Source: Adineta ricciae (Eukaryota; Rotifera; Eurotatoria; Adinetida; Adinetidae). Taken from it: DNA of 64,000 bases. The translations under genes were made by a program, and so were the position numbers. The DNA lies in the NCBI GenBank assembly GCA_905250025.1, contig CAJNOJ010000395.1, positions 1 to 64,000 on the forward strand, in the 5' to 3' direction. The notes below the pieces were generated by a model. The model ran no database searches, was not told where the DNA came from, and worked only from the letters and a program-made list of their open reading frames with translations. The first letter of the stretch is position 1, and the number at the start of each line of letters is the position of its first letter. Below, piece by piece: positions 1 to 10,412 of this stretch.

Positions 1-560
1 AGTTGGTTACTTGGATATTTCTGTCTGATGATATATGCAACGTGGATTTCGAGTGATATCATTAGAAATAATTCTAAACTATAATATAAAACAACTTTGT
101 GCGTTTTAAACTCTTCTACTAAGGTGTTTTCAAGGTATAAAAAAGTGCCACTTTATGAGAACTTTTTGGGCATAATCCTCAGGGTTATTCGCAAATTTTC
201 GCTCTATAGATAATTAGAGATATCTTAAAATTTCATCAGCATGAACTTACAGTGATCCTGAACCATATAACAGGATCACCCAAGCAAAAATTTATAACGA
301 TCATACTTCACCCAGATCATCTGGGTGAAAAAAGTTTTTAGCACCACCCAGCACTTCCAACCACGGTTTGTGCATATTGGAGGTCTAAACTCTCTATTTA
401 TGTGATTAATTCTTTCTTCATTTCACAAAAACCCTCTTCGGCTTTTAAGGGTTATAGTTATATTTTGCAGATTATTTTGACCGTTTATTGATAAAACAAA
501 AAAAAAAGACTTTATCATAAACAAATACAGATGAAATGCGCCACTAAAAAAGGTGAATAT
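1..560. other. non-coding flank with hairpins
   Basis: I see no convincing gene here. The stretch is AT-rich and lies downstream of the minus-strand gene that ends at 561. Its only structure is two short inverted repeats between 252 and 327, listed separately. Confidence 0.6.
252..327. repeat. two adjacent short inverted repeats
   Basis: GTGATCCTG (252-260) pairs with CAGGATCAC (271-279) across a 10-nt loop. CACCCAGAT (309-317) pairs with ATCTGGGTG (319-327) around a single base. Both are perfect 9-bp stems and could form hairpins. They may be a remnant of a small palindromic element or a 3'-end structure of the gene ending at 561. Function is unknown. Confidence 0.5.
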
Positions 561-1421
561 TTAAAGCTCCACACGAGAAGCTGATTGGTTTCTTTTTGAT
601 TTTGTGTTATAGAATGCGTGAAAATCCGGAACAATATAACCAGGAACGATTGGATGTCGTATTGAATGTAAACTCTTTTTACCATCTTCAACCATCAGAA
701 TACATGACGATAATTTGCGTTCATTGATTCTTTCTTGTTCTTTGAGACCTTCATTGAATGATGAAATCGGCTTTTCAATATATCCATTACCACCATCATG
801 ATAAACCAAAATGAAACGAATTACAGAGTTATCACTGACAAGGTGCAAGCCATGGCTGTAAATACTTTTAGTGGGATGGAGTAATTTGTCAAACATTCGA
901 ACTGAAACATCATTGATGAAGTTTTTAATTTCTGATATAATATGTGATGGGACTTCTGTACGACACCCGATCCCGAGCCAGCAGCTTTCTTCTTTTACTG
1001 TATAGCTCAAAAACAACGTCAGATATCCGTCTGGAATACGAGCAAACACAAATCTTTCCCAAGTTCTTCCCATCTGAAATGTCCCTTGGTTTGTATAATC
1101 GAAATCTTTCTTTATGAAGTTTTGATAAGTGTCATCGTATGTTATACTTTTGAAACTTGTTCTGAAATGCTGTTCAAGCTCATAACCTGTTGGCAATTCA
1201 TTCCATACAATCACGCGCGTTGTACTTGCTTTAACGGACACGTGGTCTCTAATATAGCCATTAAGTGCTCCATCTACATTGACGGTCAAAGTCGACAACA
1301 TTTGAGAATTGTCTATTCGATCCAGGAAACGAATTTTTGCTGCCGTCAGATCTGTTAATGTTACTGATTTGACGAAGATGTTGATCCATAGAAAATGATA
1401 CAAAAATTGTGTCGTCCACAT
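561..1421 (-). CDS. secreted protein with unrecognised ectodomain
   Basis: This is a 286-residue ORF with a true ATG. I do not recognise the family. Residues 1-20 are hydrophobic and look like a signal peptide, so the product is probably secreted. Residues about 68-135 resemble residues 52-120 of the neighbouring gene at 1631-2620: both contain an R-V-I-x-W-N motif, a P then L-x-x-H-F, and a T-x-E-R-F-x-x-A-x-x-P motif. The two genes are therefore probably paralogs sharing an ectodomain. The C-terminal third (from about residue 195) has no counterpart in the neighbour. The gene is head-to-head with the neighbour, 209 bp apart, suggesting a shared promoter. No introns are evident, and no transmembrane segment is visible beyond the leader. 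A continuation in a further exon downstream cannot be excluded. Confidence 0.6.
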   Translation of the reverse strand: MWTTQFLYHFLWINIFVKSVTLTDLTAAKIRFLDRIDNSQMLSTLTVNVDGALNGYIRDHVSVKASTTRVIVWNELPTGYELEQHFRTSFKSITYDDTYQNFIKKDFDYTNQGTFQMGRTWERFVFARIPDGYLTLFLSYTVKEESCWLGIGCRTEVPSHIISEIKNFINDVSVRMFDKLLHPTKSIYSHGLHLVSDNSVIRFILVYHDGGNGYIEKPISSFNEGLKEQERINERKLSSCILMVEDGKKSLHSIRHPIVPGYIVPDFHAFYNTKSKRNQSASRVEL

Positions 1422-1630
1422 CGGTTGCCTTTGTTAAGTATACTTTATTTGGGAAAAAATGGATAAGAATACTATGTGACTAGGTGCGTCTCTTTCACAA
1501 ATTTCACTGATATGCTGAATATCTCGCTTTTTCTCTTTCTTCCTAATGACAAATTATCATAAACAAATTTTAAGGTATACTTTTGTGTAATCAATCTTAC
1601 CATCATTGTTTCTATTTTGTTTGAGACTCA

Positions 1631-2620
1631 ATGTATAGAAGAAGTCTCTTGTTGGTAATAATGTCTTTTGGTATACTGGTTCATACCGCAAAGAATGGCG
1701 TGGAAATCAATTCTGCTCATTCATTAAAACGTGATATGATGACTCTTGAGTCCGAACTTGGATTCAGTACCCTTGAATCAAGTTATATTCGAGTTATTAA
1801 CTGGAACATGCCACCAAACATCGAGGACTTACAACCACATTTTAAAAAATTTAGTTTGTTGCAATTAGAAGAGAAACGACTTACAAGTGGGAAATTGAAT
1901 ATCATAGAGAAAGATGAATCTACTTACGAACGATTTCTTTATGCTGATTTTCCTGAACAACAATCGACCGTCACGATTTTTGTCAAAGTCAATTTTCTCA
2001 ACAAAGGGGGTTTATTTTCGCTGGAAAAGTTGATTAAAAAATTCAATACGATCTCGAAAAAATACAATTTAATTGAACAAGAAGGTATAGACACACAGGC
2101 TTCTATTCATCCAGATAGTTCAAATTCATCGTATGCGTATATCATTTGGGCCGGAATTATACCTGTGTTGTTGTTATTACTTATTATTCGGAAAGTTATT
2201 CTTCCACGACTGATTTCTTTGTACAGTGAGCACAAAAGAAATCAATGCTTGAGAAAACTTCAAGAATACAAAGATAAACTTGCAAATCAGAAACAATCAT
2301 ATCCTTACAATCATCGTGATGTAGCTGTGACTTTAAATAGTATTGGTAATATGTACTATGACATGTACAATTATCCTGACGCGCTTTCATCTTACAACGA
2401 AGCTCTTGAAATTCAAAAAAAACTACATCCTCCAAATTATCCTGATTTGATTTTAATTTTGAATAATATCGATCGCGTATATCAAAGAATGAACAACAGT
2501 ACGCAGACCATTTCATTTTATGAATATGCTATACGAATTTTAGAGCAATCACCGGAAAGTTATTGTCTTAGTTTGGAAAAATTTAAGAAAAAGCTTGAAA
2601 GTGCAAAGAAGGAACAATAA
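1631..2620 (+). CDS. single-pass membrane protein with cytoplasmic TPRs
   Basis: This 329-residue ORF starts at ATG 1631. Order of parts: signal peptide (about 1-20); ectodomain (21-168) carrying the R-V-I-x-W-N and T-x-E-R-F motifs shared with the divergent neighbour; one strong transmembrane helix (about 169-192); a basic juxtamembrane stretch rich in K/R; then two kinesin-light-chain-type tetratricopeptide repeats (about 225-310; motifs L-N-S-I-G-N-M-Y and A-L-S-S-Y-N-E-A-L-E). The layout is that of a type I receptor whose inside face is a TPR protein-binding platform. The TPR call follows from motif spacing and is solid; the ectodomain is unrecognised. Ligand and partners are unknown. No allelic copy is present in the window. 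Confidence 0.7.
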   Translation: MYRRSLLLVIMSFGILVHTAKNGVEINSAHSLKRDMMTLESELGFSTLESSYIRVINWNMPPNIEDLQPHFKKFSLLQLEEKRLTSGKLNIIEKDESTYERFLYADFPEQQSTVTIFVKVNFLNKGGLFSLEKLIKKFNTISKKYNLIEQEGIDTQASIHPDSSNSSYAYIIWAGIIPVLLLLLIIRKVILPRLISLYSEHKRNQCLRKLQEYKDKLANQKQSYPYNHRDVAVTLNSIGNMYYDMYNYPDALSSYNEALEIQKKLHPPNYPDLILILNNIDRVYQRMNNSTQTISFYEYAIRILEQSPESYCLSLEKFKKKLESAKKEQ

Positions 2621-3261
2621 CTCATATTTATCGCTTTTCTTATGTATCAGTTTGAAAACTGTTCAATAAATGTGAATGTAAGCGCTCATAGAAGAAACTT
2701 TAATTCTTGTGCAGATCATATTCACCACATAATAAGATAAACATTACTTACGTATTATTTGAAAAAAATTCACACACAATCGAATTATTTTATATTTACA
2801 GAACAAGAAAGATCTTTCTATATTGAATCGCATTAGTATTATAACCAATGCAGTATAGTCTGGAATAGAACGATATTCTAAATTAAACAGACTAACGAAG
2901 ATCGAATAATCACCAAAAGAAGATTTGCAAGATAGAATAAATCTGTTTTATACAGTGTTATGATGCAGTTCCTTAAAATTTCAATACAAATATATATCAT
3001 ACGAGTATTATCTTTTACTCGATTGTTGCCATAGATAATTATGTATGACTATAATTCGTTCAACAAAGATATTGTGCGACATCTTTTCTTAAAACACGAA
3101 AATATGAACTCCAATCGAATTCAAATATATTCTTATCACGTGAGGAGAACAGTTTTGAGGGATATATATATATATATATAAATCATAGTTAAACAAAGAC
3201 GAAAGGCAGATAGATTCGTTATCTGTTCAAGAGAAAGACATCCGAAATTGTTTTGTTCGAT
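2621..3261 (+). other. intergenic; start of haplotype homology
   Basis: No gene was found. From about 2818 the sequence matches 5560 onward, upstream of the second F-box copy, and stays collinear into the coding region. Before that point the two blocks are unrelated. A short (TA)n tract lies near 3163-3180 and is shorter in the homologous copy. Confidence 0.6.
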
Positions 3262-3918
3262 ATGATGTTAAATCAATCCTCATTATATCATCATTTTCAA
3301 CACTCATCAAAGAAACGAACACATAAGCTTTCTCAACATTCGGAACGATTAACGAAACGATTGAAATCAACAAATGCAGCAAAGACAACACTTGAATGTT
3401 TACCCAATGAATTATTTTACCAGATCTTTTCCTATTTAACCGACCGAGAATTGCTCGCTTCATTCAATTTCTTCCCATTACATCGTCGTTTCAACGAGTT
3501 GATTCACAATCGCACATCAATCAACCTTCATTCAATTCAACGCTCGCAGTTTATTGAACATTTCTATGAAAATGCATCAATCATTCCGCAAATTCTCCGT
3601 CAAATTCGTTTATTCAATACAGATGAAACGCCCGGTTTAATCAACTTCTTCTTTGCAATCTATCCATTGGATTTATTTTCCAATTTAAAAATCTTAGCTC
3701 TCGATCAACCAGAACAAAAAGATTTACTTGTAAGTAAAATCCATGAGAACTCTTCTTTATTTTCTTCATATTCCTATTCGATAGAAATTAATGAAATACT
3801 TTCCTCACCTCGAACATCTATCCATTCGTCTTTCAACCGTAGTTCGAATGCCAGCTATGGTCTATACAAATCTTTATTCGTCCATTGGAAATTCTTCGCT
3901 TAAATCGTTAACTATTCA
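3262..3918 (+). CDS. F-box/LRR protein, 3'-truncated at assembly join (haplotype 1)
   Basis: Exon 1 is 3262-3729 and exon 2 is 3785-3918. They are separated by a 55-bp GT-AG intron (gtaagt...gatag) in phase 0. The real start is ATG 3262; a TTG nine bases upstream is not needed. The F-box is at about residues 46-90 (motif L-E-C-L-P-N-E-L-F-Y-Q-I-F-S-Y-L), followed by degenerate leucine-rich repeats. F-box proteins bind SKP1 and recruit substrates to SCF ubiquitin ligases; the LRRs would bind the substrate. The copy stops at the N at 3919 inside the LRR region. The intact copy at 6001-7933 shows what is missing. It differs from that copy by scattered substitutions, as expected of an allele. Confidence 0.8.
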
Positions 3919-3919
3919 N
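3919..3919. other. assembly join (single N)
   Basis: A single N separates an F-box exon from unrelated sequence encoding a polycystin-like C-terminus. No splice site or repeat explains the switch, so this is a contig boundary rather than biology. Confidence 0.9.
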
Positions 3920-4317
3920 ACTTTATTTATTCTTCTCGTTGTTTTCATTTGCTTAAGTATCTTTTTATCAATTATCAACGATAATTTTCGACTCGCGCGG
4001 GAAAAAGTCATCGAAGATCCGGAAGTATTTTCATACATAACGAAGAAATTTCTTCAATGGACAGGTAAAATTCATTAATGGAAGAACCTTTTCTACAAAT
4101 CTTTGTTTTAGGAATAAGAAAACGACCTGAATCGGAAATTCAAGAAGAAAAAGATCAACAAATGCGTGAAAATTATTTTTCTACAACCGATACACTTCGA
4201 TTGCGAACAAATCAATTGGTCAATCAAATTAATCGAGTACGAAATCTCTTTTCTTTGCTTTTCTTTTACAATTTCTCATTTCAGATGTATTTTAATCAAC
4301 GAACAACAAATGTCTAA
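3920..4317 (+). CDS. polycystin (PKD/TRPP)-type channel, C-terminal fragment
   Basis: Exons are 3920-4064, 4112-4236 and 4285-4317, with GT-AG introns of 47 and 48 bp; the stop is TAA at 4315-4317. The first exon reads a hydrophobic helix followed by I-I-N-D-N-F-R-L-A-R-E. This is the hallmark of the last pore helix (S6) and exit of polycystin channels, whose family pattern is N/S-x-x-L-x-I-I-N-D. A charged, coiled-coil-like cytoplasmic tail of about 50 residues follows. The rest of the gene lies outside this block because it is cut by the join at 3919. The family conducts cations, but selectivity cannot be read from this piece. There is no counterpart in haplotype 1 at this position. Confidence 0.65.
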
Positions 4318-6000
4318 AACAAAATCTTTTTCTTTTCTCTTTTATCGCTTTACTTGTTTTATTTTATCGAATTTTCAATAATAAAGATTATCGAACAAAA
4401 TATTTATTCATTGAAAACACAAATTGGATCTTTTCTTTGAAATTCATTTATATTAAATGAAAATGACATCTTCATTCACACTTTAATCTACTGAAAATAG
4501 TCTTTTTCAAAGAAACGATGAGATTTATTGAGAAAACTCGATTATTTTATTTAAATTCAACTAAATGTGAAAAACTATTTTGATTTTGATCCAATAACAC
4601 GATTATTCATCGTATTAAGAGAAAAAAGATAATTCACATTGTTTTATCGAAAGAAGATTTTGTTGTTCTTTTTTCTGTTCCCGTTGATTCATTTGATTTT
4701 CCAAATGGAAATTTTCGAATTAACATCGATAAATATTCTATTCGAAAGAGAAAGATAATCGAATGTTCATTTGTTTTTCATTACAACAATTTCTTTTGTT
4801 TCATCACTTCTCCACTTGATGACAATTTTCATTAGCAACATAAATATCATCTCGTATTGTCACAAAAAAGATACGGAGATAATTTATAAATAAAATAAAA
4901 TTGTTTTCATCGGAATGTTATTCTTATACGATCAAATCTCAATTGGATTTGTTTATAATGTGGTAAACATAAATTATGTTGTTTTTATCGACAAATAAAC
5001 GATAAGGTTTAGTTGAAACTGTTGAAAAGACAATTTCAATCGAATCTCATGATGCATTTGCACAAAATATCGTTTGATTCCAAATATTACATTTTATCAA
5101 GTGAAAATACAAATCAGAAAAAAGATTTCTCTTCTGAAGATCAGCATTGTTTAGTGTAGTTTGACGATAATTGTTTTATAAATGACGTTTCTTTGCAGGA
5201 TATACAATGTGTGTAGTGTTGTTCAGAAAATAATCAAAAATGGAATTTGATTCGTAAGTCCAATACAACAGTAAAGATAACTGCGCAATTTACTCATATA
5301 TATTTAATCATTCTTCATATTGACATATTGTGTTACGAGAGAAAACCAGTTTGTTATTGTTAGAAATATTTGAATGAAACAAATGGAAGTGTAATCCGAG
5401 ATGGAATTTATTTTGAGCTATGATTATAGAGAGAAAAAAAATTTTGTGGTGTAATCTTTTTCTAAACATCTATTAAGTTATTGATGAGGATTTGTTTGCA
5501 ACGAATGCGTATACTGATTTCGGTGAAACGAGCTGACAAAACAAAATCACAATTCTCTTTATATTGAATCGCATAAATATTATGACTAATGCAGTATAGT
5601 CTGGAATAGAACGATATTCTAAATTAAACAGGCTAACGAAGATCGAATAATTACCAAAAGAAGATTTACAAATTTGCAAGATAGAATAAATCTGTTTTAT
5701 ACAGTGTTATGATGCAACTCCTTAAAATTTCAATACAAATATAAATCATATAAGTATTATCTTTTACATGATTGTTACTGTGAATAATTATGTATGACTA
5801 TAATTCGTTCAACAAAGATACTGTGCGACATCTTTTCTTAAAACGCGAAAATATGAACTCCAATCGAATTCAAATATATTCTTATCACGTGAGGAGAACA
5901 GTTTTTAGACATATATATAAATCATCGTTAAACAAAGACGAAAGGCAGATAGATTCTTTATCTGTTCAAGAGCAAGACATCCGAATTTGTTTTGTTCGAT
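4318..6000. other. long AT-rich intergenic region
   Basis: I see no supportable gene in about 1.7 kb. The first part is the 3' flank of the polycystin-like gene. From about 5560 to 6000 it is the 5' flank of the F-box gene, homologous to 2818-3261. The short ORFs here have no domain signal. Confidence 0.6.
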
Positions 6001-7933
6001 ATGATGTTAAATCAATCCTCATTGTATCATCATTTTCAACACTCATCAAAGAAACGAACACTTAAGCTTTCTCAACATTCGGAACGATTAACGAAACGAT
6101 TGAAATCAACAAATGCAGCCAAGACAACACTCGAATGTTTACCGAATGAATTATTTTATCACATCTTTTCTTATTTGACCGACCGAGAATTATTCACTTC
6201 GTTCAATTTCTTCCCATTACATCGTCGTTTCAACGAGTTGATTCACAATCGCACATCAATCAACCTTCATTCAATTCAACGCTCGCAGTTTATTGAACAT
6301 TTCTATGAAAATTCCTCGATCAATCCGCAAATTCTCCGTCAAATTCGTTTATTCAATACAGATGAAACGCCCGGCTTAATCAACTTCTTCTTTGCAATCT
6401 ACCCATTGGATTTATTTTCCAATTTAAAAATCTTAGCTCTCGATCAACCAGAACAAAAAGATTTACTTGTAAGTAAAATCAATAAGAACTCTTCTTTATT
6501 TTTTTAATATTCCTATTCGATAGAAATTAATGAAATACTTTCCTCACCTCGAACATCTATCCGTTCGTCTTTCAACCGTAGTTCGAATGCCAACTATGGT
6601 CTATACAAATCTTTATTCGTCCATTGGGAATTCTTCGCTTAAATCGTTAACTATTCACGATGATCCTGATGAACCCATTACATTACCCGATGAACTGTCC
6701 TTTCCAAATTTAACTAAACTCAATTTAGGATCATTGAATATGTTTGACGTTCAGCGAATTCTTCGAGCAGCACCAAAATTAGCTTCATTCGCATTCCATC
6801 TCAATTCTGAACAGTCGAATCGTCAGTTCGAGCAAAATCTGCAAACAAATATCACAGGTTAAACGCACATTTGCTTCTTACGATATGAATATTCTCTTCT
6901 GTAGAACTTGATATTGATGGTCCACGCGCTGAATTTAATCAAATTGACAAGCTCTTGCGGCAAACGAAGAAATTACAACGACTGAAACTAGTCTGTCGCG
7001 GTGTTAGTGCATCGACTTGGGAAAATTTTATTAAAGAAAATTTATCAAATTTAATTAATTTTCGTTTTAAATTCGATATTCGTCAAAAAGATATTCAACT
7101 AATCGAATATGAACAAGATTGGTGGAAAACTGAAAAGAAATGGATTGTTGTAGGTCATCCATTATCATCATTAATCTATACAATACCTTTTATCGACACA
7201 AAATTAATCTTAAATGCCCGAACTGCCTATCGTCAAGAGGTTTCTGTTTTTCTCACGAAAATGCATCGAATTTATCTTGTGTATTCTGTAGAAATGTCCA
7301 TCATCGAAAGTCTCCAATGAATACTCGCACATTCGGCAGTTAATTTTAACATTGAATCCACTCGGATTCAAATTATGTCAAAGCGATGAAATTTACTTCG
7401 ATAAAGTTCATTCTCTAACCCTCATCGATTATAAACATTCACAAAAGCCAATTTCACATTTACGAACATTGATTAATCTGTCAACGGTTCGTCATTTAAC
7501 AATTGATCATCGAATGCGTTCGGGAACGTTCGTTTTACTGATGAAAGAAATGCCAAATTTACGTTCTTTATCTGGACAAGATGTCGCTTTCTCTGCGATC
7601 ACCAACAAATTTCAAAACGAACACGTCATTTCGTTTCTTAAAGAGAATATTCGCAAATTAACCTTAAGTCCATTCAAACCATGCGATGACATTCGTTACG
7701 TCTCGCAACTATGCGTTATTTTCTCACGTGTCCATCATTTATCATTGAGTATTAAGTGGGCTGTGGATATTTGGCCTTGGTTAACCAAAATTGCAAGTCT
7801 ATCCAGTGCAACTGTTTTCTGTCGTTATGGATCATTCATTGATTTAATCAATGATCCCAATAATCACAAATGGTTTTTTAATTGTACCTATGAATTACGT
7901 AGTCATCAAGATTTACGTTTATGGATTGAATAG
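6001..7933 (+). CDS. F-box/LRR protein, complete (haplotype 2)
   Basis: There are four exons: 6001-6468, 6524-6857, 6905-7239 and 7292-7933. Introns are 55, 47 and 52 bp, all GT-AG. Phases join cleanly to a 592-residue protein ending at TAG 7931-7933. The F-box is at about residues 46-90 (L-E-C-L-P-N-E-L-F-Y-H-I-F-S-Y-L). The remainder consists of irregular leucine-rich repeats such as P-H-L-E-H-L-S-V-R-L and P-N-L-T-K-L-N-L. The predicted role is a substrate adaptor of an SCF (SKP1-cullin-F-box) ubiquitin ligase; the substrate is unknown. It converges on the GNAT gene at 8072, 138 bp away. Partial allelic copies sit at 3262-3918 (5' part) and 9347-10274 (3' part); together they lack only about 360 bp. 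Confidence 0.85.
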
Positions 7934-7934
7934 G

Positions 7935-7955
7935 TGATGATGATGATGATGATGA
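7935..7955. repeat. (TGA)n microsatellite
   Basis: About seven tandem TGA units lie directly after the F-box stop codon, between two converging genes. A shorter version is at about 10276-10295 in the other haplotype copy. Confidence 0.85.
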
Positions 7956-8071
7956 GCATTTTATTTGTCTCTGTAGATTTGTTCGCTTTATTTAATATAT
8001 AAATAAACATATGAAGAGAGATATGCGAATGTTTTATTAAGTCAATAAAATTCCTCAGATAAAAGACAATA

Positions 8072-8767
8072 CTATTCTGTTTCGTTATCAGCGATGAGTG
8101 TAATAAGAATGTTTGAGATAACTTCATCATTGTAATTGCGATATGGATAAACTAAACGGTCTGTTTGTTTCTTCCATCGCCAAGTAGCTGGATCGATACT
8201 GGTCAGTTGCCGTCCATTCATTTTATTTACATAGATGTGTTGAACGACTGGATTTGTTGCTCGAACGAATGCATATCGGAAACCTTTCAAATTTCTAGCT
8301 TGTTCACATAGAACTTCGTGTAATCGTGTCGCAACGCCATTTCCTGTGTGATCACTGCGAACTGCAATGATGAGAATGTGCAAAATCGTGTTTGGCTTCA
8401 ATTCTTGATTGAATTCCGAACGAACAAATCGATCACTTAACTCATCATACAGATCACTTAGTGCAAGAGTTCTCGGGGGATGAGAAATATCATATGGATA
8501 CTTTTCTCTATTGAGATAAAGATCGCCGGCGATGATTGTACCAATAATTTCCCCAGATAAACGTTCTCGCGCAAGAAAAGACAATTTTTCGTCGAAAACA
8601 TCAGTTAATAATGGCCATGAATGATCATCGAAAAACGAACGAGTTGTCAGGCGATCGAATAAAGTTATTGGATGACGAGACGTAAACTCTTCCGCAATTA
8701 ATTGTGCACATAATCTTGCATCTTTTTCATTATCAATAATTTCATACGCATATTCATCGTTTGCCAT
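8072..8767 (-). CDS. GNAT-family N-acetyltransferase (haplotype 2)
   Basis: A 231-residue single-exon ORF with ATG at 8767. The acetyl-CoA-binding motif A of the GNAT fold is visible at about residues 131-152 (I-I-A-V-R-S-D-H-T-G-N-G-V-A-T-R-L), with the R/Q-x-x-G-x-G/A core as R...T-G-N-G. Next come a helix and a strand reading F-V-R-A-T-N, and a motif-B-like H-I-Y-V-N-K-M. Overall length and layout resemble arylalkylamine/dopamine N-acetyltransferase-like proteins of invertebrates. That subfamily assignment is only suggestive and the acceptor substrate is unknown. No targeting signal is seen, so it is probably cytosolic. The upstream region, conserved for about 180 bp, has been copied elsewhere (12471-12660, 21380-21560). 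Confidence 0.8.
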   Translation of the reverse strand: MANDEYAYEIIDNEKDARLCAQLIAEEFTSRHPITLFDRLTTRSFFDDHSWPLLTDVFDEKLSFLARERLSGEIIGTIIAGDLYLNREKYPYDISHPPRTLALSDLYDELSDRFVRSEFNQELKPNTILHILIIAVRSDHTGNGVATRLHEVLCEQARNLKGFRYAFVRATNPVVQHIYVNKMNGRQLTSIDPATWRWKKQTDRLVYPYRNYNDEVISNILITLIADNETE

Positions 8768-9116
8768 CTTGCTGCGTAGTACGATGAAAGAAGAAAAAGG
8801 AAAATGCCGAGTTATTTATATCTTCTTTCGTTCTTTTGCATTCGAATTGATATAGTTTCGTGAATAGTCATACACGTGCGCAAAAAGTCACATGATTACG
8901 GATGAAATATGAAAATAGTACAGTGATCATTCAAAGTCGAGAATGGAGGAAAAAAGTCGTTCTAAATTTAAGCTTGCAAACGTGATTAAACTGAGAAAAG
9001 AATGGACCGGATCTAATCAGTCGTAATCATACAGTGCGCTTCTAATTATATTGTTAATTGAAACAGAAAATCTCATAAAACGTGTTCAGGGTCTTTTTGC
9101 CATTGAGCATCAAAGT

Positions 9117-9345
9117 ATGCCCGCGACAACCGTATTCGTAGAATCTTGGTTTCTTCCCATAGAAATTATTAAAATTGTGTGTACATTTCTAACAAGTGTT
9201 TGTTGCGTAATATATTTATGTATTATTCTACTGAATAAAACATGTCATACATTACCAATGATGTTAACTGCAAATACCTGTGCTTCAACACTAGCTTTCG
9301 CATGTTCTATGCTTAGTACAAGTATTGTTACAATTCAAAATGATT
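9117..9345 (+). CDS. rhodopsin-like GPCR 1, N-terminal piece (haplotype 2)
   Basis: Only TM1, TM2 and the following loop (about 76 residues) are present before the N at 9346. The start is taken at ATG 9117 (M-P-A-T-T-V), the one start conserved in all copies; the upstream in-frame codon equivalent to the other copies' ATG is ATA here. The last 197 bases (9149-9345) are identical to 20393-20589. The missing body of this gene is therefore very probably the one that begins right after the N at 20392. Confidence 0.85.
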
Positions 9346-9346
9346 N
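9346..9346. other. assembly join (single N)
   Basis: The sequence jumps from within a GPCR exon to within an F-box/LRR exon. The GPCR continues at 20393 with a 197-bp exact overlap. Confidence 0.92.
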
Positions 9347-10274
9347 AGTGCATCGATTTGGGAAAGTTTTATTCAAGAAAATTTATCAAATTTAAGTGAT
9401 TTTCGTTTTAAATTCGATATTCGTCAAAAAGATATTCAACTAATCGAATATGAACAAGATTGGTGGAAAACTGAAAAGAAATGGATTGTTGTAGGTCATC
9501 CATTATCATCATTAATCTATACAATACCTTTTATCGACACAAAATTAATCTTAAATGCACGAACTGCCTATCGTCAAGAGGTTTCTATTTTTCTCACGAA
9601 AATAAATCGAATTTATCTTATGTGTTTTGTAGAAATGTCCATCATCGAAAGTCTCCAATGAATATTCGCATATTCGGCAGTTAATTTTAACATTGAATCC
9701 ACTCGGATTCAAATTATGCCAAAGTGATGAAATTTACTTCGATAAAGTTCATTCTCTAACTCTCATCGATTACAAACATTCACAAAAGCCAATTTCACAT
9801 TTACGAACATTGATTAATCTGTCGACGGTTCGTCATTTAACAATTGATCATCGAATGCGTTCGGGAACGTTCGTTTTATTGATGAAAGAAGTGCCAAATT
9901 TACAATCTCTATCCGGACAAGATGTCGCATTCTCTGCGATCACCAACAAATTTCAAAACGAACACGTCATTTCGTTTCTTAAAGAGAATATTCGCAAATT
10001 AACGTTAAGTTCATTCAAACCATGTGATGACATTCGTTACGTCTCGCAACTATGCATTATTTTCTCACATGTCCATCATTTATCATTGAGTATTAAGTGG
10101 GCTGTTGATATTTGGCCTTGGTTAACCAAAATTGCAAGTCTATCCAGTGCAACTGTTTTCTGTCGTCATGGATCGTTCATTGATTTAATCAATGATCCCA
10201 ATAATCACAAATGGTTTTTTAACTGTACCTATGAATTACGTAGTCATCAAGATTTACGTTTATGGATTGAGTAG
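9347..10274 (+). CDS. F-box/LRR protein, 5'-truncated (haplotype 1)
   Basis: Exons are 9347-9580 and 9633-10274, corresponding to the 3' half of exon 3 and the whole of exon 4 of the gene at 6001-7933. The 52-bp intron is at the same place. The F-box itself is absent because the block begins inside the gene. Only leucine-rich repeats and the C-terminus are encoded, ending at TAG 10272-10274. With the fragment at 3262-3918 it forms the haplotype 1 allele. Confidence 0.8.
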
Positions 10275-10412
10275 ACGATGATGATGATGATGATGAGCAT
10301 TTTATTTGTCTCTGTAGATTTGTTCGCTTTATTTAATATATAAATAAACATATGAAGAGAGATATGCGAATATTTTCTTAAGTCAATAGAATTCCTCAGA
10401 TAAAAGACAATA

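Noticed and set aside
3160-3182. CRISPR-like or telomeric repeat
   Set aside because: Only simple (TA)n; no spaced repeats or telomere-type units anywhere in the window.
3253-3261. TTG start for the F-box gene (likewise 5992, 32625, 38558, 58007, 60587)
   Set aside because: An ATG lies a few codons downstream in each case, and eukaryotic initiation at TTG is unlikely.
9051-9116. N-terminal extension of GPCR1 upstream of M-P-A-T-T-V
   Set aside because: No ATG here (ATA instead), and the upstream reading is not conserved among the four copies.
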